DNA from: Bacteroidales bacterium
Lineage (GTDB): Bacteria; Bacteroidota; Bacteroidia; Bacteroidales; B39-G9
Length of the DNA stretch: 10,601 nucleotides
Assembly: GCA_023145555.1 (NCBI GenBank)
Contig: JAGLDO010000064.1
Coordinates: 1-10,601, forward strand
Direction: 5' to 3'
The first letter of the stretch is position 1, and every line of letters begins with the position of its first letter. Under the pieces are notes generated by a model that was not told where the DNA came from, made no database searches, and saw only the letters and a list, made by a program, of their open reading frames with translations. This document shows positions 1 to 6,714 of this stretch, piece by piece. A program made the translations under genes and the position numbers.

Positions 1-711
1 TTGCTTTTGTTTTAAATTCCCTTTATCGTAGGCTGAATTATGAGTGTTTATTACAACTAATGATTTACCGTTTTTTAATTTGTATTTATTCATTAAAAAA
101 CAACGGTCGAGCATGAATAATTTCTTGGGCATTGAGTAATTGCCCGGGAAGGAATAACGTATTGAGGTCGTTGGTTTTATTTTGCTAAAAGTTACCAGTC
201 CTGCTTTAACTTTACCGAGTGGCGAAAATATTGGAACGGGGATGTATTGAACATTGTAGTTTAATGCAAATGTGCCAAAATGATTTGCGAGTTTTGATTT
301 TAAACTATCGAATTGATTAATAAAATAACTTCGTTTTGATAGTGTATCTACTTCTTGAAGAAGAACGAAATCTATTGTGTCTCTTTTTGAAATAAAATTA
401 ATTATATTTTTCAGATTGTTTAAAGTTACCTTTTTTGATGCACGAACTTTTTCTCCGCCATCATAAAAAAAATCCATATCCTCTCCTAATCCGCAATAAC
501 CAATATTCCACGATAGTATTGAAAATCTTTGTTGAGCAATTGTATCTGAAAAATCATTTTTAAAAAATACTTCTTTCTCTTCGGGTTGGTAATCTGTTAC
601 TATTGCATAAATAAAAAATGAAAAAATAAATATTATCAAAAAAATTATGCTGATAATAAACGATTTGAAAATCTTATTCATTTTTGTAATCTTGAGATTA
701 TTTTTCATCAT
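1..711 (-). CDS. Membrane-anchored endonuclease/exonuclease/phosphatase (EEP) family protein, 3' end outside the window
   Basis: The open frame runs off the left edge; 237 residues are visible from the first ATG. Residues 13-38 form one strong hydrophobic segment after a lysine-rich N-terminus, so a signal anchor or signal peptide with the domain outside the cytoplasm is likely. The EEP fold is recognised from SWNIGYCGL at 67-75 (metal-site Asn69), LLQEVD at 117-122 (metal-binding Glu120) and INTHN at 221-225 (catalytic-type His). The GDFN and SDH motifs expected further on lie outside the window. Family members cleave nucleic acids, phosphoesters or sphingomyelin, and the substrate cannot be read here. 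The first ATG overlaps the folA stop as ATGA, suggesting translational coupling. Other in-frame ATGs are at 708 and 681, the last giving a protein ten residues shorter, so the exact start is uncertain. Family assignment is firm; function is open. Confidence 0.85.
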   Translation of the reverse strand, partial: MMKNNLKITKMNKIFKSFIISIIFLIIFIFSFFIYAIVTDYQPEEKEVFFKNDFSDTIAQQRFSILSWNIGYCGLGEDMDFFYDGGEKVRASKKVTLNNLKNIINFISKRDTIDFVLLQEVDTLSKRSYFINQFDSLKSKLANHFGTFALNYNVQYIPVPIFSPLGKVKAGLVTFSKIKPTTSIRYSFPGNYSMPKKLFMLDRCFLMNKYKLKNGKSLVVINTHNSAYDKGNLKQKQ

Positions 712-1199
712 TTTTTAACATACGTAATAAAAGAATAGGCATATTTACTTTTATCATCTGCAGGAAAATCGGTTTGTTCAATTATTGACCATTTATTAGA
801 ATCAATTTTTGGAAAGAATGTATCTGCATCAAAATTTTTATGGACAAGTGTTATATAAATTTTATCGGCAAATTCTAAAAACTGCTCATAAATAGAACCT
901 CCTCCTATAACAAAAACTTCTTGGTTCAAATCGCATTTTTTTATAGCATCCTCAATTGAATATGCCATTATGCACCCCGGAATTTTTAATTCTTTATTGA
1001 ATGTAATAACAATATTTGTTCTTTTAGGCAAGGCTCCATTAGGTAAAGAATCGAAAGTGTTTTGGCCCATAATTACGGTATGCCCGGAAGTGAGTTTCTT
1101 AAAACGTTTTAAATCATCAGAAATGTGCCACAAAAGTTCGTTGTCTTTTCCTATTGCATAATTTTCTGCTATTGCTACTATTATAGATGTGTTTTTCAT
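708..1199 (-). CDS. folA: Dihydrofolate reductase
   Basis: Reduces 7,8-dihydrofolate to tetrahydrofolate with NADPH in the cytoplasm, restoring the cofactor that thymidylate synthase oxidises. The 163 residues match the usual bacterial length (159 in E. coli). Visible landmarks are AIGKDNELLW at 15-24, the substrate-binding acid in WHISDDL (Asp29, equivalent to E. coli Asp27), the cofactor-binding VIMGQNTFDSLP at 42-53, FVIGGGSIY at 96-104 with the GG pair, and DADTFFP at 124-130. The residue before the active-site Trp is Leu23, where E. coli has Pro21. It lies 55 bases after thyA, which fits co-transcription, and overlaps the following EEP gene by four bases. A Shine-Dalgarno-like AAGGAAAG precedes the ATG and supports this start. 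The stop is TGA. Confidence 0.97.
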   Translation of the reverse strand: MKNTSIIVAIAENYAIGKDNELLWHISDDLKRFKKLTSGHTVIMGQNTFDSLPNGALPKRTNIVITFNKELKIPGCIMAYSIEDAIKKCDLNQEVFVIGGGSIYEQFLEFADKIYITLVHKNFDADTFFPKIDSNKWSIIEQTDFPADDKSKYAYSFITYVKK

Positions 1200-1204
1200 A
1201 ACGT

Positions 1205-1212
1205 CTTTCCTT
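1205..1212 (-). promoter_or_regulatory. Ribosome binding site of folA
   Basis: Reading the minus strand, AAGGAAAG stands about five bases before the folA ATG, with its AGGA core about eight bases away. It is the clearest purine-rich Shine-Dalgarno-like site I noticed in the window; most other starts here lack one. It supports 1199 as the start codon and suggests folA is initiated independently rather than only by ribosomes finishing thyA. Confidence 0.6.
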
Positions 1213-1243
1213 TTACTTTTAACTTACAACTTTCAACTTTACA
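1210..1243. repeat. Degenerate heptanucleotide tandem repeat between thyA and folA
   Basis: On the minus strand the thyA-folA gap reads as four consecutive 7-base units, TGTAAAG, TTGAAAG, TTGTAAG and TTAAAAG, followed by a 6-base remnant TAAAAG that merges into the folA ribosome binding site. The register is exact across 28 bases and the units share the pattern TtgaAAG. It fills most of the 55-base gap. No coding or hairpin potential is evident. Confidence 0.65.
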
Positions 1244-1254
1244 AACTAAATACC

Positions 1255-2049
1255 TCACACAGCTATTGCTCCTTTAATATGAGGATGTGGATCGTAATCG
1301 GTAAGTGTAAAATCGTCATATTTAAAATCGAAAACAGTTTTCACTTCGGGATTTATTTTCATTAGCGGTAACTTACGTGGTTCTCTTGATAATTGTAATT
1401 TTGTTTGTTCAAGGTGATTAAGATAAATATGAGCATCACCAAGTGTGTGGACAAAATCACCTGCTTGCAAATTTGTTACTTGTGCAATCATCATTGTTAA
1501 CAAAGCATAAGAAGCAATATTAAAAGGAACACCAAGAAAAACATCGGCACTTCGTTGATAAAGCTGACACGAAAGTTTCCCGTTGGCAACATAAAATTGA
1601 AATAAGATGTGACAAGGTGGCAGAGCCATTTTATCTATTTCGCCTACATTCCATGCACTTACAATAAGTCGTCGCGAATTTGGATTGTTCTTAATATCAT
1701 TAATAAGATTAGAAATCTGGTCGATATGCTTATTGTTTTCAGCCGGCCACGAACGCCATTGATAACCGTATATGTGACCTAACTCACCATTTTCGTCAGC
1801 CCAATCGTCCCAAATCTTTACTTTATTTTCTTTAAGATATTTTATGTTTGTTTCTCCATTTAAAAACCACAAAAGTTCGTGTATAATTGATTTTAAGTGT
1901 AATTTTTTTGTGGTAAGTAAGGGAAAGCCTTCTTGTAAATTGAAGCGCATTTGATAACCAAAAACACTTTTCGTTCCTGTCCCTGTTCTGTCGTCTTTTG
2001 TTGTTCCGTTTGTTAAAACGTGATTCAATAAATTTAAATATTGCTTCAT
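1255..2049 (-). CDS. thyA: Thymidylate synthase
   Basis: Converts dUMP and 5,10-methylenetetrahydrofolate to dTMP and dihydrofolate as a cytoplasmic homodimer. The 264 residues equal the E. coli ThyA length, and the key residues fall at the same numbers: Arg21 (phosphate binding), catalytic Cys146 in LPPCHILFQF, Arg166 and Asp169 in YQRSAD, Asn177 in FNIASY, and His207 and Tyr209 in DAHIYLNH. The start MKQYLNLLNHVL is the typical family start. This is classical ThyA, not flavin-dependent ThyX. FolA, the next gene, recycles the dihydrofolate it produces. The 191 bases upstream hold a large inverted repeat, which may lie in its 5' leader. I see no clear Shine-Dalgarno site. The stop is TGA. Confidence 0.98.
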   Translation of the reverse strand: MKQYLNLLNHVLTNGTTKDDRTGTGTKSVFGYQMRFNLQEGFPLLTTKKLHLKSIIHELLWFLNGETNIKYLKENKVKIWDDWADENGELGHIYGYQWRSWPAENNKHIDQISNLINDIKNNPNSRRLIVSAWNVGEIDKMALPPCHILFQFYVANGKLSCQLYQRSADVFLGVPFNIASYALLTMMIAQVTNLQAGDFVHTLGDAHIYLNHLEQTKLQLSREPRKLPLMKINPEVKTVFDFKYDDFTLTDYDPHPHIKGAIAV

Positions 2050-2074
2050 TTATTTATAATATAAGGATAAGTCC

Positions 2075-2193
2075 ACTCCGAAAAGTATTAATGTTAAATT
2101 GCCGAGACATGACATGTTTTCTATTATTCAGATTATCAGTAATTTAATTACGCTATTTTTTATTACTACAAACATGTCATGTCTTTTCGGAGT
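2075..2193. repeat. 119-bp interrupted inverted repeat, MITE- or REP-like
   Basis: The right arm (2170-2193) is 24 bases. Its complement occurs on the left in two pieces: ACTCCGAAAAG at 2075-2085 and ACATGACATGTTT at 2107-2119, separated by a 21-base insertion (2086-2106). All 24 bases match. The arms contain tandem ACATG pairs. The 50-base centre has a small palindrome, GTAATTTAATTAC (2139-2151), almost exactly at the symmetry axis. AAGGAT occurs at 2063-2068 and again at 2200-2205, six bases outside each arm, as a possible but unproven target duplication. No ORF lies inside. Neither strand has a U-run after the stem, so it is not a standard terminator. A degenerate non-autonomous mobile element or a REP-type palindrome fits best; a 5'-leader regulatory fold for thyA is the alternative. 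Confidence 0.75.
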
Positions 2194-2217
2194 AATCTCA
2201 AGGATTAAAAATTTTAA

Positions 2218-2225
2218 CAAAGATA
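2218..2225 (-). promoter_or_regulatory. Possible -7 box for thyA
   Basis: The minus strand reads TATCTTTG, matching the Bacteroidota -7 consensus TAnnTTTG. I see no TTG or TTTG -33 partner at 17-23 bases upstream, so it is only a half-site. If used, transcription would begin near 2210 and the whole inverted repeat would lie in a thyA leader of about 160 bases. Confidence 0.3.
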
Positions 2226-2240
2226 ATATTTTAACTTGCA

Positions 2241-3254
2241 TTATTCATTTGATAAAATTGATTTGAATTTTTCAATTTCAGATAAAGTGCCGAGAGTAAA
2301 AATTTTATATTGTGATGATAATTTATAAGTAGGCTCAGGGTTTAATACATATTCTCCTGTTTCTGTTTTTAATCCAATAATATTAGCTCCCGAAACATTT
2401 CTAACATTAAGCTCTTCAATTGATTTATTGACTAAACCGTGGGCTAATTTGTCGCATGAAATTTCATGAATTTTAACGTTGTCGCCTTTTACAAGTTGAA
2501 TTTGCTCTAAAAACCTAATAATATCCGGACTGATAATAAGTTTTGCCATTCGTTCACCACCAATTAAATCGGGCATAATAACATTATTTGCTCCGGCTTG
2601 TTTTAATTTTGAAAATGAAGTTTCGCTTGAAGCACGGCTTATTATTGTCAATTTTTTATTTAATTGCCGAGCAGATAAAACTACAAAAAGATTTGTGGCA
2701 TCGTTTGGTAAAGTAGTAATTAAAGCTTTTGCTGTTTTAATTCCTGCTTTTATTAGCACCTCATCTTCAGATGCATCTCCTTCAAGAAACAAACGATGTG
2801 AACTTTTATGCAAATCTTTAATTATTTGTTCATTTTTTTCAATTATTACCAATTTCTCTTTATACTTAATAAGTTCATTAACAACTTGTTTACCGTTACG
2901 GTCGAAACCACAAACAATAATATGATTACTTAATTTTTCAATTCTTTTGTATTTGTTATGTGTTTTAACATAATCCTGCAACTTTCCTGATATTATGTAT
3001 TTTGCTATTTCAGATGCTACGAAAGCAAAAATACCGAAACTGAAAATTATTAAAAATACTGTAAAAAATTTTCCTGTTATTGATAATGGATGAAGAGTGC
3101 CAAATCCAACTGTTGACATTGTAATAATTGTCATGTAAAAAGCATCAATAAATGAGTAATGCTCAATAGCAACAAACCCTATTGTCCCAATAATCAATAT
3201 CAGAAAGAGTAACGATAGAGGAATAAAAATTGACTTTAAACTTGTATTCTTCAT
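2241..3254 (-). CDS. Two-transmembrane potassium channel with cytoplasmic RCK (TrkA-N/TrkA-C) domain
   Basis: An inner-membrane K+ channel subunit, presumably tetrameric, gated by its cytoplasmic RCK domain. Helix M1 is at about 9-31, a pore helix at 36-47, the selectivity filter TVGFG at 48-52 and helix M2 at 62-86. The RCK N-lobe follows: HIIVCGFDRNGKQV (111-124) is the Rossmann dinucleotide-type loop, Glu139 the acidic end of the second strand, GDAS at 159-162, and LPNDATNLFVVLSARQLN at 182-199. A TrkA-C-type lobe covers about 255-337. The length of 337 residues is usual for MthK-like channels. The residue after the filter is Thr53, where most relatives have Asp or Glu. The start codon shares one base with the stop of the DUF2851 gene (TAATG), so the two are probably translated together. 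The ligand cannot be told from sequence. Confidence 0.93.
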   Translation of the reverse strand: MKNTSLKSIFIPLSLLFLILIIGTIGFVAIEHYSFIDAFYMTIITMSTVGFGTLHPLSITGKFFTVFLIIFSFGIFAFVASEIAKYIISGKLQDYVKTHNKYKRIEKLSNHIIVCGFDRNGKQVVNELIKYKEKLVIIEKNEQIIKDLHKSSHRLFLEGDASEDEVLIKAGIKTAKALITTLPNDATNLFVVLSARQLNKKLTIISRASSETSFSKLKQAGANNVIMPDLIGGERMAKLIISPDIIRFLEQIQLVKGDNVKIHEISCDKLAHGLVNKSIEELNVRNVSGANIIGLKTETGEYVLNPEPTYKLSSQYKIFTLGTLSEIEKFKSILSNE

Positions 3255-4528
3255 TATTGTCTTTTTACTATTATTCTATTTCCAATCTGACAATATAAGC
3301 ATTTTTTCTTATTGCAATATTCATTTTTCAACTGAATTAAAGCCTGTGAATAAAAAGCATTTGGCACAGGTATTTTTAACAATTTCCAATTATTTATTAT
3401 TGAATTTTTTTCTGCAGGTAATTTTTCAAGAAATTTTAAAGCTCTTATTTTATATATCTCATTGTCTTTCGATTTTGAATAAACAAACAAAAAGGGGACA
3501 ATTGTATTTATTATTAATGAGTTTATAAAAACTTGTCCTGTTCTTTTTTTTCTTTCTTTAGTTGATTTGTTAAACATGTAATGAGTGTCCCAATATTCGG
3601 ATGTAGATACTGAAAAATATTTTTTTATTTCAACTAAATCGTCAGAGTTAATAATTTTTGAAAACAAACTTGATGATTTAAAAATTAACGATGCGAATTG
3701 CGCAATACGAATTGTTGGGAAATTACTTGGTCGAAGTCGTAAAAATTTCCATAAATATTTTTCAATCGGTTTTAGTTTAAATTTGTCTTTTAAAAACAAG
3801 TATTCTTTTTTCAATGAATTATAATAATCATCGCCATCAATATTATCCTCTAAAAAACCGGCTTGTCCAAAAAGAAGAGCTTCAATCTGTAATAAATTAT
3901 TTTTGTGTTTGGCTAAATATAATAGTGGTAATGACTTTGTGAGTTGCTCAAATGGAAGTTGATTAATTTTTGTTCCAAAATTTTTCGCCAGTTGCTGATA
4001 AAAAGTTTCCTCCCAATTATTGTTGTTTCTATTTAAATTATTGAGAATATATTCTGATTTACTTTCTAATCGCTCAATTAACAAACTGTTGAGCCAAAAA
4101 TCGACAATAAATTCATCAACATTATTAATTTCATTTTCACAAGACACCCATTGTTCATTTTTAATTAAATCTTGATAATTTTCAAATATTTTTTTATCAA
4201 ATTTCAATTCAATTGTAGTAATTGCTTCTCCATTGCTTCGTGAAATTTGCATGTCGTTATTATATACAACATGAAGAATTACATTGTCATAAGCTTTGTT
4301 TGTGTTATGAAAGTGTTTTAGCCAATCAGACGAATTAATATGAACTTCGATGTTTCCTGCCCAAACAGTATTGTCGATTTTAACTTTAGCATTAAAAAAA
4401 TCAGGACCGGCATCAATATTTTTTTGTCCAACATTTATTATTTCAATCTCCTCACCTGTTGATGCGGTTAATTCTGTTTTATCAAATAAATGATATTTCC
4501 ATATATGTTGCAGAAAAGCTTCGTTCAT
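3254..4528 (-). CDS. DUF2851 family protein, function unknown
   Basis: Recognised as DUF2851, a conserved family of Bacteroidota without an assigned function. I start it at MNEAFLQHIWKYHLF (4528, 424 residues), because family members begin this way; an ATG nine codons earlier (4555) adds only MLLFNIQIK. The best conserved block is at 39-89: DAGPDFFNAKVKI, then WAGNIEVHINSSDW, HFHNTNKAYDNVILHVVY. A second block, LRPSNFPTIRIAQFASL, is at 265-281. The C-terminus carries a three-cysteine motif, EYCNKKKCLYCQIGNR (Cys404, 410, 413), possibly a metal site. There is no signal peptide or membrane helix, so it is probably cytoplasmic. The PD...ExH arrangement in the N-terminal block recalls PD-(D/E)XK nucleases, which is my inference only. 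The gene is coupled to the K+ channel gene by a TAATG overlap. Confidence 0.9.
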   Translation of the reverse strand: MNEAFLQHIWKYHLFDKTELTASTGEEIEIINVGQKNIDAGPDFFNAKVKIDNTVWAGNIEVHINSSDWLKHFHNTNKAYDNVILHVVYNNDMQISRSNGEAITTIELKFDKKIFENYQDLIKNEQWVSCENEINNVDEFIVDFWLNSLLIERLESKSEYILNNLNRNNNNWEETFYQQLAKNFGTKINQLPFEQLTKSLPLLYLAKHKNNLLQIEALLFGQAGFLEDNIDGDDYYNSLKKEYLFLKDKFKLKPIEKYLWKFLRLRPSNFPTIRIAQFASLIFKSSSLFSKIINSDDLVEIKKYFSVSTSEYWDTHYMFNKSTKERKKRTGQVFINSLIINTIVPFLFVYSKSKDNEIYKIRALKFLEKLPAEKNSIINNWKLLKIPVPNAFYSQALIQLKNEYCNKKKCLYCQIGNRIIVKRQ

Positions 4529-4586
4529 TTTTATTTGAATATTAAATAGCAGCAATTTTCAAAAAACTGTTTAGAAATAATATTAT

Positions 4587-4594
4587 CAAAGATA
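4587..4594 (-). promoter_or_regulatory. Possible -7 box for the DUF2851-channel operon
   Basis: TATCTTTG on the minus strand fits TAnnTTTG and is identical to the half-site upstream of thyA. It lies 59 bases before the chosen DUF2851 start in the 132-base gap after pyrF. I see no matching -33 element, so confidence is limited. No terminator hairpin is visible in this gap for pyrF. Confidence 0.35.
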
Positions 4595-4687
4595 CTAATA
4601 ACAACAATTATTTTTTTATCGAAATTTAAAAAATTCTAAATATCAAATAAAATTAAGCAAAAAAATAATAATATAATAGGAATTGAA

Positions 4688-5509
4688 TTAATTTATGTGC
4701 TTTGAAAGCAATTTTTCCATTTCTGTTTTTAGCTCAGAAGCTTTTTTTCTGGAGTATATAGCAAAATCAGGAGTATTGTTGGCATAAATTATTGAGCGTG
4801 ACGAGTTTACAAGAATACCACATTTGCTGTTCATCCCATATTTTGCTACTTCGGACAAGCTGCCTCCTTGAGCACCAATACCGGGTACTAATAAAAAATG
4901 ATTAGGGATTATTTTTCTTATATCTTTCAGCATTTCTGCTTTTGTAGCACCTACAACATACATTAAGTTATCTTTGGTTCCCCAGTTTTTTGATTTGCTG
5001 ATAACTTTTTCGTAAAGATTTGTTTCGGTATTATCAAATTGAAAATCTCGGGCACTCTTATTTGATGTTAATGCCAATAAAATTGCCCATTTATCTTTAT
5101 ATAACAAAAAAGGCTTTACAGAATCTTCTCCCATGTATGGAGCAACAGTTATTGCATCAAACTTCATGTTTTCAAAAAAAGCTTTTGCATACATGTTACA
5201 AGTATTTCCTATATCGCCACGTTTAGCGTCTGCAATTAAAAAAATATCAGGGTGTTTTGTCTTAATATAGTTAACCGTTTTTTCAAGACTTAACCAACCC
5301 TTTGCACCGAGTTGTTCATAAAAAGCAGTATTTGGTTTGTAGGCGACACACAAATCGTGGGTAGCATCAATAATTTGTTTATTAAATTCAAAAATCGGGT
5401 CTTGATATTTAAAAAAAAACTGTGGTATTTTGTTAATATCAGTATCTAACCCTATACACAAAAAACTTTTTTTCTTTTTTATATTCTCAAAAAGCATTTC
5501 AGAATTCAT
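4688..5509 (-). CDS. pyrF: Orotidine 5'-phosphate decarboxylase, type 2
   Basis: Decarboxylates OMP to UMP, the last step of de novo pyrimidine synthesis, in the cytoplasm. The 273 residues agree with the longer type 2 subfamily; classical E. coli PyrF is about 245. FLCIGLDTD at 16-24 begins the barrel, YKPNTAFYEQLGAKG is at 57-71, the catalytic signature DAKRGD at 94-99 provides Lys96 with its paired aspartates, VAPYMGEDSVKPFL is at 122-135, the phosphate-binding PGIGAQGG at 209-216, and VNSSRSIIYA at 234-243. MNSEMLFENIKKKKSFLC is a normal start for this subfamily; the Met at residue 5 is a less likely alternative. It follows prfA by 107 bases on the same strand and is probably the last gene of the purM-prfA-pyrF operon, although the gap leaves room for its own promoter. 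Confidence 0.96.
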   Translation of the reverse strand: MNSEMLFENIKKKKSFLCIGLDTDINKIPQFFFKYQDPIFEFNKQIIDATHDLCVAYKPNTAFYEQLGAKGWLSLEKTVNYIKTKHPDIFLIADAKRGDIGNTCNMYAKAFFENMKFDAITVAPYMGEDSVKPFLLYKDKWAILLALTSNKSARDFQFDNTETNLYEKVISKSKNWGTKDNLMYVVGATKAEMLKDIRKIIPNHFLLVPGIGAQGGSLSEVAKYGMNSKCGILVNSSRSIIYANNTPDFAIYSRKKASELKTEMEKLLSKHIN

Positions 5510-5616
5510 AATACAAATTTTTTCTTCAGGTAGCTAATCCGAAACAAGTTTATATTTCACCTTTAATAACTATCATTGGTAATTAAATGAACATCAATCA
5601 ATATATTATAATATCA

Positions 5617-6702
5617 TTACAAATTACTTTCTTTTAAACGTTCGGCATTTTCTGCCAATTGTAATTTTTCAATAATATCTTGAATATCACCACCCACAAT
5701 TGCCGGTAAATTATAAAGTGTTAACCCTATTCTATGGTCTGTAACTCGTCCTTGAGGATAATTATATGTTCTAATTTTTGCTGAACGGTCGCCTGTCGAT
5801 ACCATTGTTTTTCTTTTTGAAGAAATCTCATCAAGATATTTTTGATGTTCAATGCTATATAATCGAGAGCGAAGTTCTGTCATCGCTTTGTCAAGGTTTT
5901 TAATCTGAGATTTTTGATCTTGACAGGTAACAACAATTCCCGAAGGAATATGAGTTAATCGAATAGCCGAATATGTTGTGTTTACCGATTGTCCTCCCGG
6001 CCCTGATGAGCAATACGTATCTTTTCTTATATCTTCGGGTTTTAGCTCAATATCAAATTCTTCGGCTTCAGGCAAAACAGCAACTGTTGCAGCTGATGTG
6101 TGAACACGACCCTGAGTTTCGGTTTGCGGAACTCTTTGAACACGGTGAACACCTGATTCATATTTTAAAATACCATAAACACCGTTGCCGGAAATTTTTG
6201 ATACTATTTCCTTATATCCTCCCGATGTTCCTTCTGACAAATGCGTTATTTCAAGCTTCCAGCGTTTTGATTCGCAATATTTAGTATACATTCTAAAAAG
6301 ATCGCCGGCAAAAATACTTGCTTCGTCACCACCTGTTCCTGCTCTAATTTCAAGAATTGCGTTTTTCTCATCTTCAGGGTCTTTTGGTAATAGCAATAGT
6401 TTTATATTCTCTTCCATTGAAGAAATCTGAGATTCCAGTTCATCTAGCTCTTCTTTTGCCATTTCTCTCATCTCATCATCTTTTTCGGTTGAGAGAATTT
6501 CTTTAGCAGAATCAATATTGCTTAGTACATTTTTATATTGAGTATATTCTTTTACTAGTGGTTCAAGATTTTTATATTCTTTATTAAGTTTAACATAACG
6601 CTTCATGTCCGAAATGATTTCAGGGTCGGTAATCATTTGTGATACCTCTTCAAAACGCAATCTCACTCCCTCTAATTTTTCTAAAATCATATTGTTACTC
6701 AT
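5617..6702 (-). CDS. prfA: Peptide chain release factor 1
   Basis: Recognises UAA and UAG in the ribosomal A site and triggers release of the finished peptide. Length is 361 residues, essentially that of E. coli RF1 (360). The N-terminal helical domain (1-110) is followed by GTGGDEASIFAGDL at 122-135, the PxT anticodon tripeptide as Pro-Gln-Thr at 192-194 in HRVQRVPQTETQGRVHTSA, and the peptidyl-transferase GGQ at 236-238 in SSGPGGQSVNTT. The switch region TGDRSAKIRTYNYPQGRVTD lies at 303-322. PxT rather than SPF separates it from RF2. Only 12 bases separate it from purM upstream, so the two are surely one transcript. The GGQ glutamine is normally methylated by PrmC; no prmC is in the window. 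Confidence 0.98.
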   Translation of the reverse strand: MSNNMILEKLEGVRLRFEEVSQMITDPEIISDMKRYVKLNKEYKNLEPLVKEYTQYKNVLSNIDSAKEILSTEKDDEMREMAKEELDELESQISSMEENIKLLLLPKDPEDEKNAILEIRAGTGGDEASIFAGDLFRMYTKYCESKRWKLEITHLSEGTSGGYKEIVSKISGNGVYGILKYESGVHRVQRVPQTETQGRVHTSAATVAVLPEAEEFDIELKPEDIRKDTYCSSGPGGQSVNTTYSAIRLTHIPSGIVVTCQDQKSQIKNLDKAMTELRSRLYSIEHQKYLDEISSKRKTMVSTGDRSAKIRTYNYPQGRVTDHRIGLTLYNLPAIVGGDIQDIIEKLQLAENAERLKESNL

Positions 6703-6714
6703 GATAATTATTTA

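Noticed and set aside
970..1161. Plus-strand open frame of 63 codons inside folA
   Set aside because: It lies wholly within a certain gene, has no family motif and no start signal; it is an antisense shadow.
1210..1243. Heptamer array as a minimal CRISPR
   Set aside because: The units are directly adjacent 7-mers without spacers, and no cas gene is present.
2695..2925. Plus-strand frame of 76 codons inside the channel gene
   Set aside because: Antisense to the conserved RCK domain, with serine- and leucine-rich low-complexity translation.
3346..3824. Two plus-strand frames antisense to the DUF2851 gene
   Set aside because: They mirror a real gene in AT-rich sequence, with no promoter-like box and no motif.
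4529..4555. Upstream ATG for DUF2851, nine codons before the chosen start
   Set aside because: Family members begin at the equivalent of MNEAFLQHIWKY; the extra residues show no conservation pattern I know. It remains possible.
5603..5614. Perfect palindrome ATATTATAATAT after prfA
   Set aside because: Only A-T pairs with no loop; expected by chance in such DNA, and not a convincing terminator or operator.
5973..6430. Two overlapping plus-strand open frames inside prfA
   Set aside because: Both are antisense to conserved RF1 sequence, including the GGQ region, and their translations show no recognisable domain.
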